This document shows positions 7,214 to 15,928 of a stretch of DNA of 64,000 bases, in pieces. Source of the stretch: JBIYSM02 sp044759095 (GTDB lineage Bacteria > Bacillota > Bacilli > Brevibacillales > Brevibacillaceae); the NCBI RefSeq assembly GCF_044759095.2, contig NZ_JBIYSM020000017.1, positions 1 through 64,000 on the forward strand, written 5' to 3'. The stretch's first letter is position 1, and every line of letters starts with the position of its first letter. Position numbers and translations under genes: made by a program. The notes beneath the pieces were generated by a model that saw only the letters and a list, made by a program, of their open reading frames with translations, did not search any database and was not told the DNA's origin.

Positions 7214-7885
7214 TTAACACTGCCTTGTCCTGCGTACAGCCTCCGCCAACTGCTGTGCCGCATGGCGCGGAGACTTTGCTCGGCTGATCGCTGAAATGAC
7301 TGCCACCCCATCCGCCCCCGCAGCGATCACGGGGGAACAATTCCCAGCCGTGATTCCGCCAATCCCGACGATGGGGAGTTCTGCACCGACTGCCTGGCGG
7401 ATTTCGGCGAGACCGGCTGGGCCAATCGGCTCTCCGGCGTCCGCTTTGGAGGCGGTGACATACATGGCACCCACCCCCAGATAATCGGCTCCTCCGGACA
7501 GGGCTGCCATCGCTTCCTCGGGAGTACCCGCAGAGATGCCGATGTACATGTCCGGGCCAACCAGCTGTTGCACCTGAGCCAGCGGCATGTCGTCCTGTCC
7601 TACGTGTATTCCATCGGCCTGCACGCGAACAGCCAGTTCTACGTCGTCGTTGATGAAAAACAACGCGTCGTTCTCCCGGCACAACTGCAGCAGTCGAAGC
7701 GCAAGCGAATACCGTTCCTCTTTCGTCAGTTTGCTGCCTTTGTCCCGCAGTTGCACCGTTCCGATTCCGCCTGCAAGTGCCTCACGCACAACGGAAACCG
7801 TCCGTTCGACGGAATGACCGCAGTCCTGCGTGCCGATTACCAAATAGACGCACAATTTCTCCCGCAATAGGTCGCGATTTTTCAT
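7214..7885 (-). CDS. thiE: Thiamine-phosphate synthase
   Basis: A 223-aa TIM-barrel protein with family motifs TVQLRDKG, FINDDVELAV, DGIHVGQDD, GVGAMYVTASKADAG and VGIGGIT. It joins HMP-pyrophosphate and the thiazole phosphate to give thiamine phosphate. The start is at 7883-7885, overlapping the tenI stop by 4 bp, so the two are translationally coupled. A longer frame to 7990 exists only as an overlap with tenI. No TPP riboswitch is visible upstream of the cluster. Confidence 0.9.
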   Translation of the reverse strand: MKNRDLLREKLCVYLVIGTQDCGHSVERTVSVVREALAGGIGTVQLRDKGSKLTKEERYSLALRLLQLCRENDALFFINDDVELAVRVQADGIHVGQDDMPLAQVQQLVGPDMYIGISAGTPEEAMAALSGGADYLGVGAMYVTASKADAGEPIGPAGLAEIRQAVGAELPIVGIGGITAGNCSPVIAAGADGVAVISAISRAKSPRHAAQQLAEAVRRTRQC

Positions 7886-8514
7886 GCCTGTTCCTCCTGC
7901 CAACGCTTCATGGCTTCTCGGTATGTAAGGGTCGCCCGTTTCGGATCGTCCGCGCCGGTGATCCCGGACAGGATGGCGACGCCGGCGCAACCGGTCGCGA
8001 GCACCTCCTTGAGGTTATCCGGGGTGATGCCGCCGATGGCGATGATCGGTTTTGACAAGGTGTTCACCAGTCGAACGAGCTCCTCCGTTCCTCGAGGCGG
8101 CAATCCCGGCTTCGATTGGCTGGCAAAAACATGGCCGTAATACAGGTAGTCAGCCCCGCTCAATACCGCTGCTTCCGCCTCCTCTCGGGAATGGACGGAG
8201 CGGCCGATCAGCTGCCCCTCTTTTAGTACACGCCTCGCTTCCTGCGGCGTCAAGCTGTGGTAGGCCAGATGTGCACCGCCGCACCTGCTGGCTGCGGCTG
8301 CATCGACGCGGTCGTTCACGAGGATCCGCTCTCTTGGCATGACATCTGCCAGCGCCTCCACCCACTTCATGCATTCCCGGGCGGTCAGCTGCTTCTCGCG
8401 CAGCTGGAGCATGTCCATTCCCCCAGCCCAAGCCGCCTCTGCCATTCGCAACACCTGTTCAAGCGGTTGGCTGCCGCTCGTTACGACATGCAGGACAGGA
8501 TGTTTCTCAAACAC
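7882..8514 (-). CDS. tenI: Thiazole tautomerase TenI-like protein (ThiE/TenI family)
   Basis: A 210-aa ThiE-like barrel with motifs MLQLREKQLTA, ILVNDRVDAA, GAHLAYHSLT, YLYYGHVFASQSKPG and AIGGITPDNL. In Bacillus, TenI of this subfamily isomerises the thiazole carboxylate phosphate rather than forming thiamine phosphate. The H in GAHLAYHS and the SKPG loop fit TenI better than ThiE, where SKADA is found next door. GTG start; the gene overlaps the upstream 115-aa gene by 8 bp and thiE by 4 bp. Confidence 0.85.
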   Translation of the reverse strand: MFEKHPVLHVVTSGSQPLEQVLRMAEAAWAGGMDMLQLREKQLTARECMKWVEALADVMPRERILVNDRVDAAAASRCGGAHLAYHSLTPQEARRVLKEGQLIGRSVHSREEAEAAVLSGADYLYYGHVFASQSKPGLPPRGTEELVRLVNTLSKPIIAIGGITPDNLKEVLATGCAGVAILSGITGADDPKRATLTYREAMKRWQEEQA

Positions 8515-8854
8515 GCGGCATCCCCGCCTGCTCCAGTACAGTCTGACACTCCCGCAGCCAGGAACGCGTCTTGTCCTGCTCCGCCTTTTCCGAGGTAAGC
8601 ACCATCAGCTCTGCTACGAGTTTGCGGAGGAAAAACGCCTGTGGAATGGTCAGCGAAAAGGTGATGTCCTTTGGCGGTTTCACCTGCTCCTCCAGCGCCT
8701 GCACACCTGCGAGCAGAACATCGGCGATGGATTCCACCAGTTCGTTTACGTGTTCCTGCTGTTTCAAATCGTCATAGCACCCGTCAAACAGGCGGCACAG
8801 AATCAGAAAAGCTTGCGTCGACAGCGTGATCGACGGTCCAACTGGTTGCGACAT
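8507..8854 (-). CDS. Hypothetical protein upstream of tenI
   Basis: A 115-aa, mostly helical soluble protein starting MSQPVGPSITLSTQAFLILC. The ATG at 8852-8854 has GGAGG about 10 bp upstream. Its end overlaps the tenI start by 8 bp, so it belongs to the tenI-thiE operon. No family recognised. Confidence 0.65.
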   Translation of the reverse strand: MSQPVGPSITLSTQAFLILCRLFDGCYDDLKQQEHVNELVESIADVLLAGVQALEEQVKPPKDITFSLTIPQAFFLRKLVAELMVLTSEKAEQDKTRSWLRECQTVLEQAGMPRV

Positions 8855-8906
8855 AAACAAAATCCTCCGTTCCAAGTAATAAGCTCAGGCTATTATAACA
8901 CAGGCA

Positions 8907-8936
8907 AAAAGCTGCCGACATACATCAGCAGCTTTT
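8907..8936 (-). terminator. Rho-independent terminator
   Basis: The stem AAAAGCTGC/GCAGCTTTT is followed on the minus strand by TGCC. It lies just after the stop of the 38-aa gene. Confidence 0.75.
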
Positions 8937-8947
8937 CTCTCGTGGGC

Positions 8948-9064
8948 TTAGTTGTTGTTCCGGTCGTTGTGTTGGGATTGCCTGAGGTTGGTATTCTTGT
9001 CGTTCTCATCGACGGTTTTTCCTCTGTTTTTGGCAAGGTCCTTGCTGTTGTTGTTCTTGCCCAT
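8948..9064 (-). CDS. Very small hydrophilic protein, Asn-rich
   Basis: A 38-aa frame, MGKNNNSKDLAKNRGK... ending HNDRNNN, rich in Asn, Lys, Asp and Arg. AAAAGGAGGTG lies 7 bp upstream of the ATG and a terminator follows the stop, so it is very likely expressed. Composition and size recall minor spore core proteins (SASP), but no named family is certain. Confidence 0.65.
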   Translation of the reverse strand: MGKNNNSKDLAKNRGKTVDENDKNTNLRQSQHNDRNNN

Positions 9065-9121
9065 GTTCGCCCACCTCCTTTTGCCAGCGGTCAGTGGTAG
9101 CGTATCCACTCTCACCCGCTT

Positions 9122-9520
9122 TTATAAACGGGTACACCGCCCTGCAAACATGGCAAAGGGTACGCGCCAGGCCAGCAAAAAGAGAAGCATGATACCGTAC
9201 GCAACAGAAGTGAAAAGCAATGTGACGGGCGTGTCCAGCAGAATGGAACGGATCCAGACCGCAAGCGGTGCTGCCATGCTCCAGGCGAATACCGTACTCC
9301 GCGCCGCACGCCCGATGCTTACGTACGCCTGCGGACGGTAGACGCCAAGAAGTGTTCCAACTGCAACCCAGGTCAGCCAAAACGGCGCAGCCGTGGCAAA
9401 CACCCCTGTCAGTGAAACAGGCAAGTGATGAGCTTCCTTTCCCAGACAGGTAAAGAGCAAAAAGGCAGCCAAATCGCCGAGGAATAAAACGGACCGGGCC
9501 GGTGCTTCTTGAATGTTCAT
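9122..9520 (-). CDS. DUF3054 family membrane protein
   Basis: A 132-aa integral membrane protein with about four hydrophobic segments. The DUF3054 pattern is visible in LGDLAAFLLFTCLG and in WVAVGTLLGVYRPQ. Function is unknown. The ATG at 9518-9520 has GTGAGG 5 bp upstream; an upstream in-frame extension to 9586 is charged and unlikely to be translated. Confidence 0.75.
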   Translation of the reverse strand: MNIQEAPARSVLFLGDLAAFLLFTCLGKEAHHLPVSLTGVFATAAPFWLTWVAVGTLLGVYRPQAYVSIGRAARSTVFAWSMAAPLAVWIRSILLDTPVTLLFTSVAYGIMLLFLLAWRVPFAMFAGRCTRL

Positions 9521-9603
9521 CGTAACCTCACACTTTGCTTGAATGGATCGCATTGTTTCCATTGTACACAGTGTGCGGGATCTCACACAATCGGTCAGAC
9601 GCG

Positions 9604-10194
9604 TTATTCACCAGACAGCCACATTTGGAGTTTCCGGTTCACTTCCGGCCACTCCCGGTCAAGAATGCTGAAAAAGACAGAGTCACGGACATAGCCGTCG
9701 CGCAAGATCATGTGATTGCGAAGCACTCCTTCGCGGACTCCGCCGATGCGCTCGATCGCCCGCTGGGAATTGACATTGCGGGAATCCGTTTTCAGCTGAA
9801 CGCGGATGCAGCCCAGTTCCTCGAAGCAGTGGCGCAGCAGCAGCCACTTGCATTCCGTGTTGACCGCCGTTTTCCATACGGATGGGGTCAGCCATGTCCA
9901 GCCGATTTCCAACCCTTTGTCATGACGTGAGATATTGCCGAAGCGCGTGCTGCCAATCACGCGGTTGGTGCTTCGTTCGATTATCGCGAACGGCAGCTCT
10001 GTCCCCGCCTCCCTGGCCGCAAGCGCCTGCTCCAGATAACGATCCACGACGTCGCGGCTGTCGAACGCAATCGACATGTACGTCCAGATTTGCTGGTATT
10101 TTCCCGCTTCCCACAGCCCGTCAGCGTGTTCAAGTGACAGAGGTTCCAGTCGAACCAGCCGTCCTTCAAGCGTAACCGGTTGAATATGCAGCAT
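9604..10194 (-). CDS. GNAT acetyltransferase (RimJ/RimL type)
   Basis: A 196-aa protein of the GNAT family that acetylates N-termini or small amines with acetyl-CoA. Visible family features are LVRLEPLSLEHADGLWEA, VIGSTRFGNIS, EIGWTWLTPSVW and a conserved end NVNSQRAIERIGG..EGVLRNHM. The ATG at 10192-10194 is chosen (GAGGGGAG is 8 bp upstream). Two hairpins lie directly upstream of the ribosome binding site. Confidence 0.85.
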   Translation of the reverse strand: MLHIQPVTLEGRLVRLEPLSLEHADGLWEAGKYQQIWTYMSIAFDSRDVVDRYLEQALAAREAGTELPFAIIERSTNRVIGSTRFGNISRHDKGLEIGWTWLTPSVWKTAVNTECKWLLLRHCFEELGCIRVQLKTDSRNVNSQRAIERIGGVREGVLRNHMILRDGYVRDSVFFSILDREWPEVNRKLQMWLSGE

Positions 10195-10209
10195 GCCAAA
10201 CACTCCCCT

Positions 10210-10259
10210 CTGTTCTGCTTACACAATTCGGCAGAACAGTCCTTTGAAATTTTTCAAAG
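10210..10259. other. Two adjacent perfect hairpins upstream of the GNAT gene
   Basis: CTGTTCTGC/GCAGAACAG (10210-10239) and CTTTGAAATTTTTCAAAG (10242-10259) are back to back between tctA and the GNAT gene. Neither has a T-tract on the minus strand. They could be operators or an mRNA 3' end structure of tctA. Confidence 0.4.
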
Positions 10260-10294
10260 AGTAAAGGGAGGTACGCCGCTTGTCAAGGCCTTTT

Positions 10295-11821
10295 TTACGC
10301 TTCTTCGTTGATCACGACCTGCCTGCCTCTCATCTTCAACAGAATCGGGACCACCAGCCAGAGTATTGCGATACCCAAAAAGACAGCGGAAATCGGTTTT
10401 TGCACGAAGATCAGGAAATCTCCATTGGAGGTGGTGAGCGCACGACGCATATTGTTTTCGATCATCGGCCCCAACACCAGGCCAAGCACCAAAGGAGCAA
10501 GCGGGAAGTCGTTTTTGGCCAGCAGGTATCCAGCCACCCCGCAAGCGATCAGCAGGATCAAATCAAACGTGCTCACCTGCACGGCATAGACGCCGAATAC
10601 GGAGATGGCAATGATCAGCGGCAGCAGATACTGACTCGGGGTTTCAATGATTTTCGCGAACACCTTCACGAGCGGCATGTTCAAGACCAATAGCATGAGG
10701 TTCCCGATGAACATACTGGCAATCAGGCCCCACGCTACCTGCGGGTGGTCTTCAAAAAGCAGCGGCCCGGGCTGAACGTTGTACATCAGAAGGGCACCCA
10801 TCAGGATGGCGGTCGTGCCCGAACCCGGGATTCCCAGCGTCAGGAGCGGAATCATCGCTCCGCCGGACGCGGCGTTGTTGGCAGATTCGGGTGCGGCCAC
10901 CCCTTCAATTGCCCCTTTGCCGAACTTCCCGGGATCTTTGCTCAGCTTTTTCTCAAAGATATAGGAAAAGAACGATGCCAGTGTAGCCCCCGCTCCCGGC
11001 AGGATTCCAACGAAAAAGCCCAGAATAGAACCCCGTGCGACAGGGCCCGCGCTTTTCTTCAAGTCCTCAAGGCTGGGCATGACCCGTCCCACTTTGATCA
11101 CCTGTCCGGATTCCCCGTCCGGTTCGATGATCGTCTTGAACACTTCCCCCAGCGCAAAGAGGCCGACGGCGATGGTAAGAAACTCCAGACCCTGGTACAG
11201 ATCAGGGATGTCGTAGGTGAAACGAGCGACGCCGGAGACGTTGTCGATGCCGATGGTGGCCAGGAGCAACCCAAAAACGGTCATGATCAGCGCCTTGGTC
11301 ATCGATTTGCCGCCCAGTCCGCTGACGGCGCACAGTCCGAGAATCATGAGCGAAAAATACTCTGCGGGACCAAACTTCAAAGCAAGATCGGACAACGGCT
11401 GTGCCAGGAAGACGAGGGCGATGAGTGCTACCAACCCGGCGACGAAGGAACCGATGGCAGCAATGGAAAGAGCCGCTCCCGCCCGGCCGTTTTTAGCCAT
11501 CTGGTAGCCGTCGAGAGTTGTCACCACAGAAGAGGATTCACCCGGGGTATTCAATAAGATCGAGGTGGTGGAACCGCCGTACATCGCACCGTAATAGACC
11601 CCCGCCAACAAAATCAAAGCGCTGGCGGCCGCCTGTTCAGGTGACAGACCGCTGGTAAGAGATGCTGTAACCGGAAGCAGCAAGGCGACACCGCTCATCG
11701 GACCGATGCCCGGCAGAACGCCAACTGCGGTGCCGATCAGTACGCCGACAAAAGCGTAAATCAGGTTGTGCCACTGCAAGGCGACGGCAAAACCGTCGGC
11801 CAGATAGTGAAGCGCGCTCAT
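10295..11821 (-). CDS. tctA: Tripartite tricarboxylate transporter, large membrane subunit TctA
   Basis: A 508-aa protein with about 11-12 transmembrane segments. TctA motifs are GVLPGIGPMSGVALLLP, YYGAMYGGSTTSILLNTPGE, GILPGAGATLASFFSY and GIPGSGTTAILMGAL. It is the channel subunit that imports citrate or related tricarboxylates, using a sodium or proton gradient and the TctC binding protein. Last gene of tctCBA, 14 bp after tctB. Confidence 0.93.
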   Translation of the reverse strand: MSALHYLADGFAVALQWHNLIYAFVGVLIGTAVGVLPGIGPMSGVALLLPVTASLTSGLSPEQAAASALILLAGVYYGAMYGGSTTSILLNTPGESSSVVTTLDGYQMAKNGRAGAALSIAAIGSFVAGLVALIALVFLAQPLSDLALKFGPAEYFSLMILGLCAVSGLGGKSMTKALIMTVFGLLLATIGIDNVSGVARFTYDIPDLYQGLEFLTIAVGLFALGEVFKTIIEPDGESGQVIKVGRVMPSLEDLKKSAGPVARGSILGFFVGILPGAGATLASFFSYIFEKKLSKDPGKFGKGAIEGVAAPESANNAASGGAMIPLLTLGIPGSGTTAILMGALLMYNVQPGPLLFEDHPQVAWGLIASMFIGNLMLLVLNMPLVKVFAKIIETPSQYLLPLIIAISVFGVYAVQVSTFDLILLIACGVAGYLLAKNDFPLAPLVLGLVLGPMIENNMRRALTTSNGDFLIFVQKPISAVFLGIAILWLVVPILLKMRGRQVVINEEA

Positions 11822-11835
11822 CTTTTATCCCTCCT

Positions 11836-12294
11836 TCAGAAGCCCAACCAGGAAGGGAATCCTGGCAGCGTGCCTTTCAAGATGTGTACGTAGGTGTAGT
11901 AAACTCCGCTCGAAAAGAGCAGGGAAATCCCGGCTGACTTCAACCAGCTGCCGCTGCCCATCAGCTTGAACCCCGCGAGCAGAAACAGAAACGTGCCGAT
12001 GAGGTATCCGATCTCCTCCAAAAACCACGCATAGAGGAAGGTAACAGCCAGCATCAACAAGAACCGCTTGTGCCGCAGGGGCACGGATTGACTTTGATCC
12101 GACTGTACCTTCGCCGTTTCGTAAAACAGCCGGACGCTCAACAAAATCAGTAATATGCCCAATCCCAAAGGGAACAGGTTGGGTCCTACCTGGCTGCCGT
12201 ATGCACTGGCGGCAATGTTTCGACTTTCCGCTACAAACAGCGCTCCGATGAGGGCGAAGATGGCGCTCGCGTACCGATCAAATGTCTTGTTCAT
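11836..12294 (-). CDS. tctB: Tripartite tricarboxylate transporter, small membrane subunit TctB
   Basis: A 152-aa protein with four hydrophobic segments, as usual for TctB. It begins MNKTFDRYASAIFALIGALF and carries GPNLFPLGLGILLILLS. Located between tctC and tctA; AGGAGG lies 5 bp upstream of the ATG. Confidence 0.9.
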   Translation of the reverse strand: MNKTFDRYASAIFALIGALFVAESRNIAASAYGSQVGPNLFPLGLGILLILLSVRLFYETAKVQSDQSQSVPLRHKRFLLMLAVTFLYAWFLEEIGYLIGTFLFLLAGFKLMGSGSWLKSAGISLLFSSGVYYTYVHILKGTLPGFPSWLGF

Positions 12295-12315
12295 CGTTAC
12301 CTCCTTCTAAGAAAC

Positions 12316-12339
12316 AAGGAGAGGGGATCCCCTCTCCTT
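12316..12339 (-). other. Intercistronic palindrome between tctC and tctB
   Basis: A perfect inverted repeat whose central 20 bp read GGAGAGGGGATCCCCTCTCC. It starts at the tctC stop codon. The downstream minus-strand sequence TTGTTTCTTA is only weakly T-rich. It would give more binding protein than membrane subunits, by partial termination or by protecting the tctC mRNA end. Confidence 0.7.
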
Positions 12340-13382
12340 TACTTCGCCATGCCCAGGGACGTCAGGAGCTCCTTGACCAGTTTGTCTTGTTCTTCGAGGA
12401 ATGCCACGAAGCTTGCGGAGTCCTTGTATTCGCTTTCCCAGCCGTTTGCTGCCAGTTCCTTCTTCCACACCTCATTCTCGGACAGCTCCTTCAGCTTGCC
12501 GTCCCAGTATGCCTTGGCGTCTTGAGGCATGTCGGCCGGTCCAAACACTCCGCGCCAGATGTTGAAGGTTGTGTCTATGCCTTGTTCCTTCAATGTCGGG
12601 ACGTCTTTCAGATCGCCGCCCAGCCGCTCCGGAGCCGTCACGCCGAGCACGCGAACCTTGCCCGCCTTCAGGTATTCACTCACGCTGGAAGCGTCGGTGG
12701 CGATCATGTCCGCGTTGCCGCCGAGAAGCGCCGCCATCGCCTCTCCGCCGCCGTCGTAGGAGACGTATTTGACAGCCTTTGGATCGATGCCGTATTTGGC
12801 AGCAGGCAAGACGGCGATCAAGTGGTCCATGGAGCCCGGTGCGGAACCGCCTGCCACCGTCACTTTCGACGGATCGGCCTTGATGACGTCGAGCAAACCT
12901 TTCAGATCCTTGTGTGGAGAATCTGCCTTCACGACAATGGCCCCGAAGTCTCTTGTCAGCTGGGCCAACGGGGTGACATCGCGGAAGCCGAATGGGCTGT
13001 TTCCTTCTTTTTTGACGTTATTGATCAAGATCGGCGGCGAACTGACGAATAGTTTGTAGGCGTTTCCTTTTTCCTTGGTGACATATTCAGCCAGGAATAC
13101 GGCCCCGCCGCCGCCCGGTTTGTTTTCCACCGTGCTGGTCTGAGAAACCAGTTTGCTTTCCGCCAGCACTTTGCTGATGGAACGGGCCGTCTTGTCCCAA
13201 CCTCCCCCTGCTCCGGATGGCGCAACAAATACCAACGGTTTATCCGGGTACCCGGATGCAGCAGGAGTTGCTCCTCCGCCGGCGGAGCTGCCCCCTCCTG
13301 CATTGCCTCCGCTGTTGCCGCACGCGGACAACATCAGCATGGCAAAAGTGGACAGCGCGATGAGCAAATTTCTTTTTCTCAT
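12339..13382 (-). CDS. tctC: Tricarboxylate-binding lipoprotein TctC
   Basis: A 347-aa extracytoplasmic solute receptor of the Bug/TctC family. It has a lipoprotein signal with lipobox LSAC (Cys at about residue 21) and a Gly/Ser linker. Family motifs YPDKPLVFVAPSGAGGGWDKTAR, split as APSGAGGGWD and NKPGGGGAVFLAEYV, and GSMDHLIAVL are visible. It captures the tricarboxylate for TctAB. A cre-like site lies 28 bp upstream of the start. Confidence 0.92.
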   Translation of the reverse strand: MRKRNLLIALSTFAMLMLSACGNSGGNAGGGSSAGGGATPAASGYPDKPLVFVAPSGAGGGWDKTARSISKVLAESKLVSQTSTVENKPGGGGAVFLAEYVTKEKGNAYKLFVSSPPILINNVKKEGNSPFGFRDVTPLAQLTRDFGAIVVKADSPHKDLKGLLDVIKADPSKVTVAGGSAPGSMDHLIAVLPAAKYGIDPKAVKYVSYDGGGEAMAALLGGNADMIATDASSVSEYLKAGKVRVLGVTAPERLGGDLKDVPTLKEQGIDTTFNIWRGVFGPADMPQDAKAYWDGKLKELSENEVWKKELAANGWESEYKDSASFVAFLEEQDKLVKELLTSLGMAK

Positions 13383-13409
13383 GGTGAAATCCCCCTTACT
13401 CTTATGGTT

Positions 13410-13424
13410 TTGAAAGCGTATTCA
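13410..13424. promoter_or_regulatory. cre-like CcpA site upstream of tctC
   Basis: TTGAAAGCGTATTCA fits the relaxed cre consensus WTGNAANCGNWNNCW. It lies between the start of tctC and the rest of its promoter region, which suggests catabolite repression of the transporter operon. Confidence 0.55.
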
Positions 13425-13521
13425 TCATTTCTGTCCATAAGGTATCACGCTGTCCGTCCCTTTGAATAGTTTACGTGCATAAGTGCTATTTTGAATTTTT
13501 TGTCTATTTTGTTCATAAAGT

Positions 13522-14223
13522 TCACGGGAGAGCAGACGTACGGAGCCGGTATTTTCTCTCCGGTCTTCCTACCGTGCCGTACACCAGATCGGCACGTACC
13601 TTGCCCTCTCCAATGAGATATTCCAGATACCTTCTGGCGGTGGTTCGGCTTGTCCCCACCAAATTCCCTACTTCTTCCGCGGAAAGTCCCAAGGTGCCGG
13701 CCTGCGAGAACGCTCGCAAAATTTTCTCCAGTGTGAGACTGTCGATCCCCTTTGGCATGAACCCGTCCTTTCCCTTGCCGGGCTGGACGCGGCGAAAGAG
13801 CATTTGGTCTATCTCCTCCTGCTCCACCGTTCCGGCTTCGCTGGTTCGCAGGACATGCTCACGGTAGCTTTGCAAACGCTCCTGGAAGCGCTCAAAGACG
13901 AGCGGCTTGACAATGTAGTCGTAAACCCCGCCGCGCAGGGAGGCTCGCACCATTTCCATTTCCTTGGCCGCTGTGATCATGATGATGTCCACGTTGCGGT
14001 AATGCTGGCGGATATGCCAGACGAGATCGATGCCCAGCATGTCGGGCAGGTAGACGTCTAATAGTACCAGGTTCGGCTGGGTAAGTTCCAGCAGTTCCTT
14101 TGCCAGTTCACCGTTCGTTGCTGTGGCGATCACATGAAATCCTTCCACTTTTTCAACGAATCGCCGGTTAATATCCAGAATTCTGACATCGTCCTCGACG
14201 ATCAGCACCTCAACTTGCTTCAT
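13522..14223 (-). CDS. Response regulator of the CitB/DcuR type
   Basis: A 233-aa protein. The receiver domain (1-120) has the acidic pair E10-D11, phosphoacceptor D56 in LVLLDVYLPD, and KPL near 110. A linker and a C-terminal helix-turn-helix follow (about 165-225, GLSAEEVGNLVGTSRTTARR), typical of citrate/malate regulators. It probably activates tctCBA, which starts 139 bp away in the same direction. The start at 14221-14223 lies inside the kinase gene (14-bp overlap). Confidence 0.9.
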   Translation of the reverse strand: MKQVEVLIVEDDVRILDINRRFVEKVEGFHVIATATNGELAKELLELTQPNLVLLDVYLPDMLGIDLVWHIRQHYRNVDIIMITAAKEMEMVRASLRGGVYDYIVKPLVFERFQERLQSYREHVLRTSEAGTVEQEEIDQMLFRRVQPGKGKDGFMPKGIDSLTLEKILRAFSQAGTLGLSAEEVGNLVGTSRTTARRYLEYLIGEGKVRADLVYGTVGRPERKYRLRTSALP

Positions 14224-15832
14224 GCTCGTCCCTCCGTTGCTTGGGGAGTGAAATGGTGAAAAGCGCTCCACCCAGCTCGCTTCTTCCAACCACGATGTAG
14301 CCGCCGAGCTCCTCGACAATTCCCTTTGCCTTGGCCAGGCCGATGCCCCTTTTTTCCCCCGGTTTGGTTGAAAAACCGTACTCAAAAATATGTTCGCGAA
14401 TGCCGTCTCCCACACCGGTCCCCGAGTCTTCCACTTCGAACAGGATTTCCTGCCCCGCGTCGGAGATATAGCATTCAACGGTTTTGGAATCGGCTCGGGG
14501 ATCGCATACTGCCTCAAACGCGTTTTGTATGAGATTGCCCAGCAGCAGAACAATTTGCTGGCGGTTGATCATCTCGGGAAGCTCTCTCAGACGGCTGTCG
14601 CGGTTGATGTGAAATTGTATTTTCAATTCCTTGGCCCGGTTGTGCATGCCTAAGAGCAAGGCGCTTATCATCGGATCGGATACATGCTTTGCAAGATAGA
14701 GGACGAGTTCCTGTTGGGAGGAGGTTTCACTCGTAATCAGCTCGATCGCCTCTTGAACGGACCCCAGCTGCAAGAGACCTGAGATCGTGTACAGCAAATT
14801 GTGAAATTCATGGGTCTGCGCACGCAGGACATCCGCGTAGCGTTTCACCTGGGAGAGTTCTGCCGTCAGTTGGTCGATCTCGGACTTCGGGCGAAAGCTG
14901 CTCACCACCCCGATTACTTTGTTTCCCATCTTGATCGGAACGCGGCTGACGATAATCTCCTTCCCTGCGAAGATGGCCTCCCGGTCCAGCTGCTGCTCAC
15001 CTGTCTCGAGCACCTCCAGCATTTTGGTGGTAGGCAAAAGCTCCTGGACCGGTCTTCGATGCACGTCCTTTTCCTTGGGCAAATCGAGAATCTTGGTGGC
15101 TGCCTTGTTCACCATCGTGACTTCCCCATCCCGATTGATTGCGATGATCCCTTCCCGAACGGATTCGATAACCGCGTTGCGCTCCATGAACAGGGCGGCA
15201 ATCTCCTCCGGCTCCAGTCCGAGAATCGCCCGCTTGAAGCGCCTGCTCAGCCAGACGGCTCCCAGAATGCCGAACAGAACGGACAGCGCAATAATTCCGA
15301 GCACCTTTTCCCGATAGCTGGCGATCGCTTCTTCGAGGTCTTCCAGAAGGAATCCGACGGAAACAATGCCGATTACCTCTCCCGCATCGTTTTTGATCGG
15401 AACCTTTCCCCGCAAGGCCGGTCCCAGGCTCCCTACTGCTGTTGACACATAGGAGCGTCCGTGGATCAAGGCCTGATCGTTGTCTCCCCCGACCATTTCC
15501 TTGCCGATTCGCTCCGGTACCGGATGGGAGTAGCGAATCCCGTGACGGTTGCCCACAACCACGTACTCCGCTTCCGTTTGGAGACGCACATTTTCCGCAA
15601 TCGGCTGAATGATGGCCGAGGGGTCACTGGTGCTGAATGCTCCTCTCACCTGGGGCATATTGGCAACAATTTTTGCCACACTGAGAGCCCTTTTTCCCAC
15701 CTGCTCTTCGATCGAGGCAGAGATGATCGAGGTGAATACGGTCCCCAGTGCGCCGATGATGGAGACGATGACAAAGATCGTGAGCAAGATCATTCTGGTT
15801 TGCAACGTAAACCGCCAATTTCTGCTAAACAT
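14210..15832 (-). CDS. Sensor histidine kinase of the CitA/DcuS family
   Basis: A 540-aa membrane kinase. Two transmembrane segments (about 12-34 and 174-194) flank an extracytoplasmic PAS-like domain with the family signature RYSHP. A cytoplasmic PAS domain, a phosphorylation site in THEFHNLLYTISGLL, and a HATPase domain (DSGTGVGDGI, EKRGIGLAKAKG) follow. It should sense citrate or a related carboxylate. The start at 15830-15832 is supported by GAGGAGGTG; the longer frame to 15934 runs into the divergent ubiD-like gene. Confidence 0.92.
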   Translation of the reverse strand: MFSRNWRFTLQTRMILLTIFVIVSIIGALGTVFTSIISASIEEQVGKRALSVAKIVANMPQVRGAFSTSDPSAIIQPIAENVRLQTEAEYVVVGNRHGIRYSHPVPERIGKEMVGGDNDQALIHGRSYVSTAVGSLGPALRGKVPIKNDAGEVIGIVSVGFLLEDLEEAIASYREKVLGIIALSVLFGILGAVWLSRRFKRAILGLEPEEIAALFMERNAVIESVREGIIAINRDGEVTMVNKAATKILDLPKEKDVHRRPVQELLPTTKMLEVLETGEQQLDREAIFAGKEIIVSRVPIKMGNKVIGVVSSFRPKSEIDQLTAELSQVKRYADVLRAQTHEFHNLLYTISGLLQLGSVQEAIELITSETSSQQELVLYLAKHVSDPMISALLLGMHNRAKELKIQFHINRDSRLRELPEMINRQQIVLLLGNLIQNAFEAVCDPRADSKTVECYISDAGQEILFEVEDSGTGVGDGIREHIFEYGFSTKPGEKRGIGLAKAKGIVEELGGYIVVGRSELGGALFTISLPKQRRDEHEAS

Positions 15833-15928
15833 GTCTTCACCTCCTCTCCATCTTACCATCGGATCTGTGAAAAAAGGTAGAATCAATAGCCGGGTTCGTG
15901 TAGAGTAGTAAAGGGAAGGTGACACGTT

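Noticed and set aside
8855..8947. TPP riboswitch upstream of the tenI-thiE cluster
   Set aside because: The region is short and shows only a terminator hairpin; no THI-box-like conserved segments are present.
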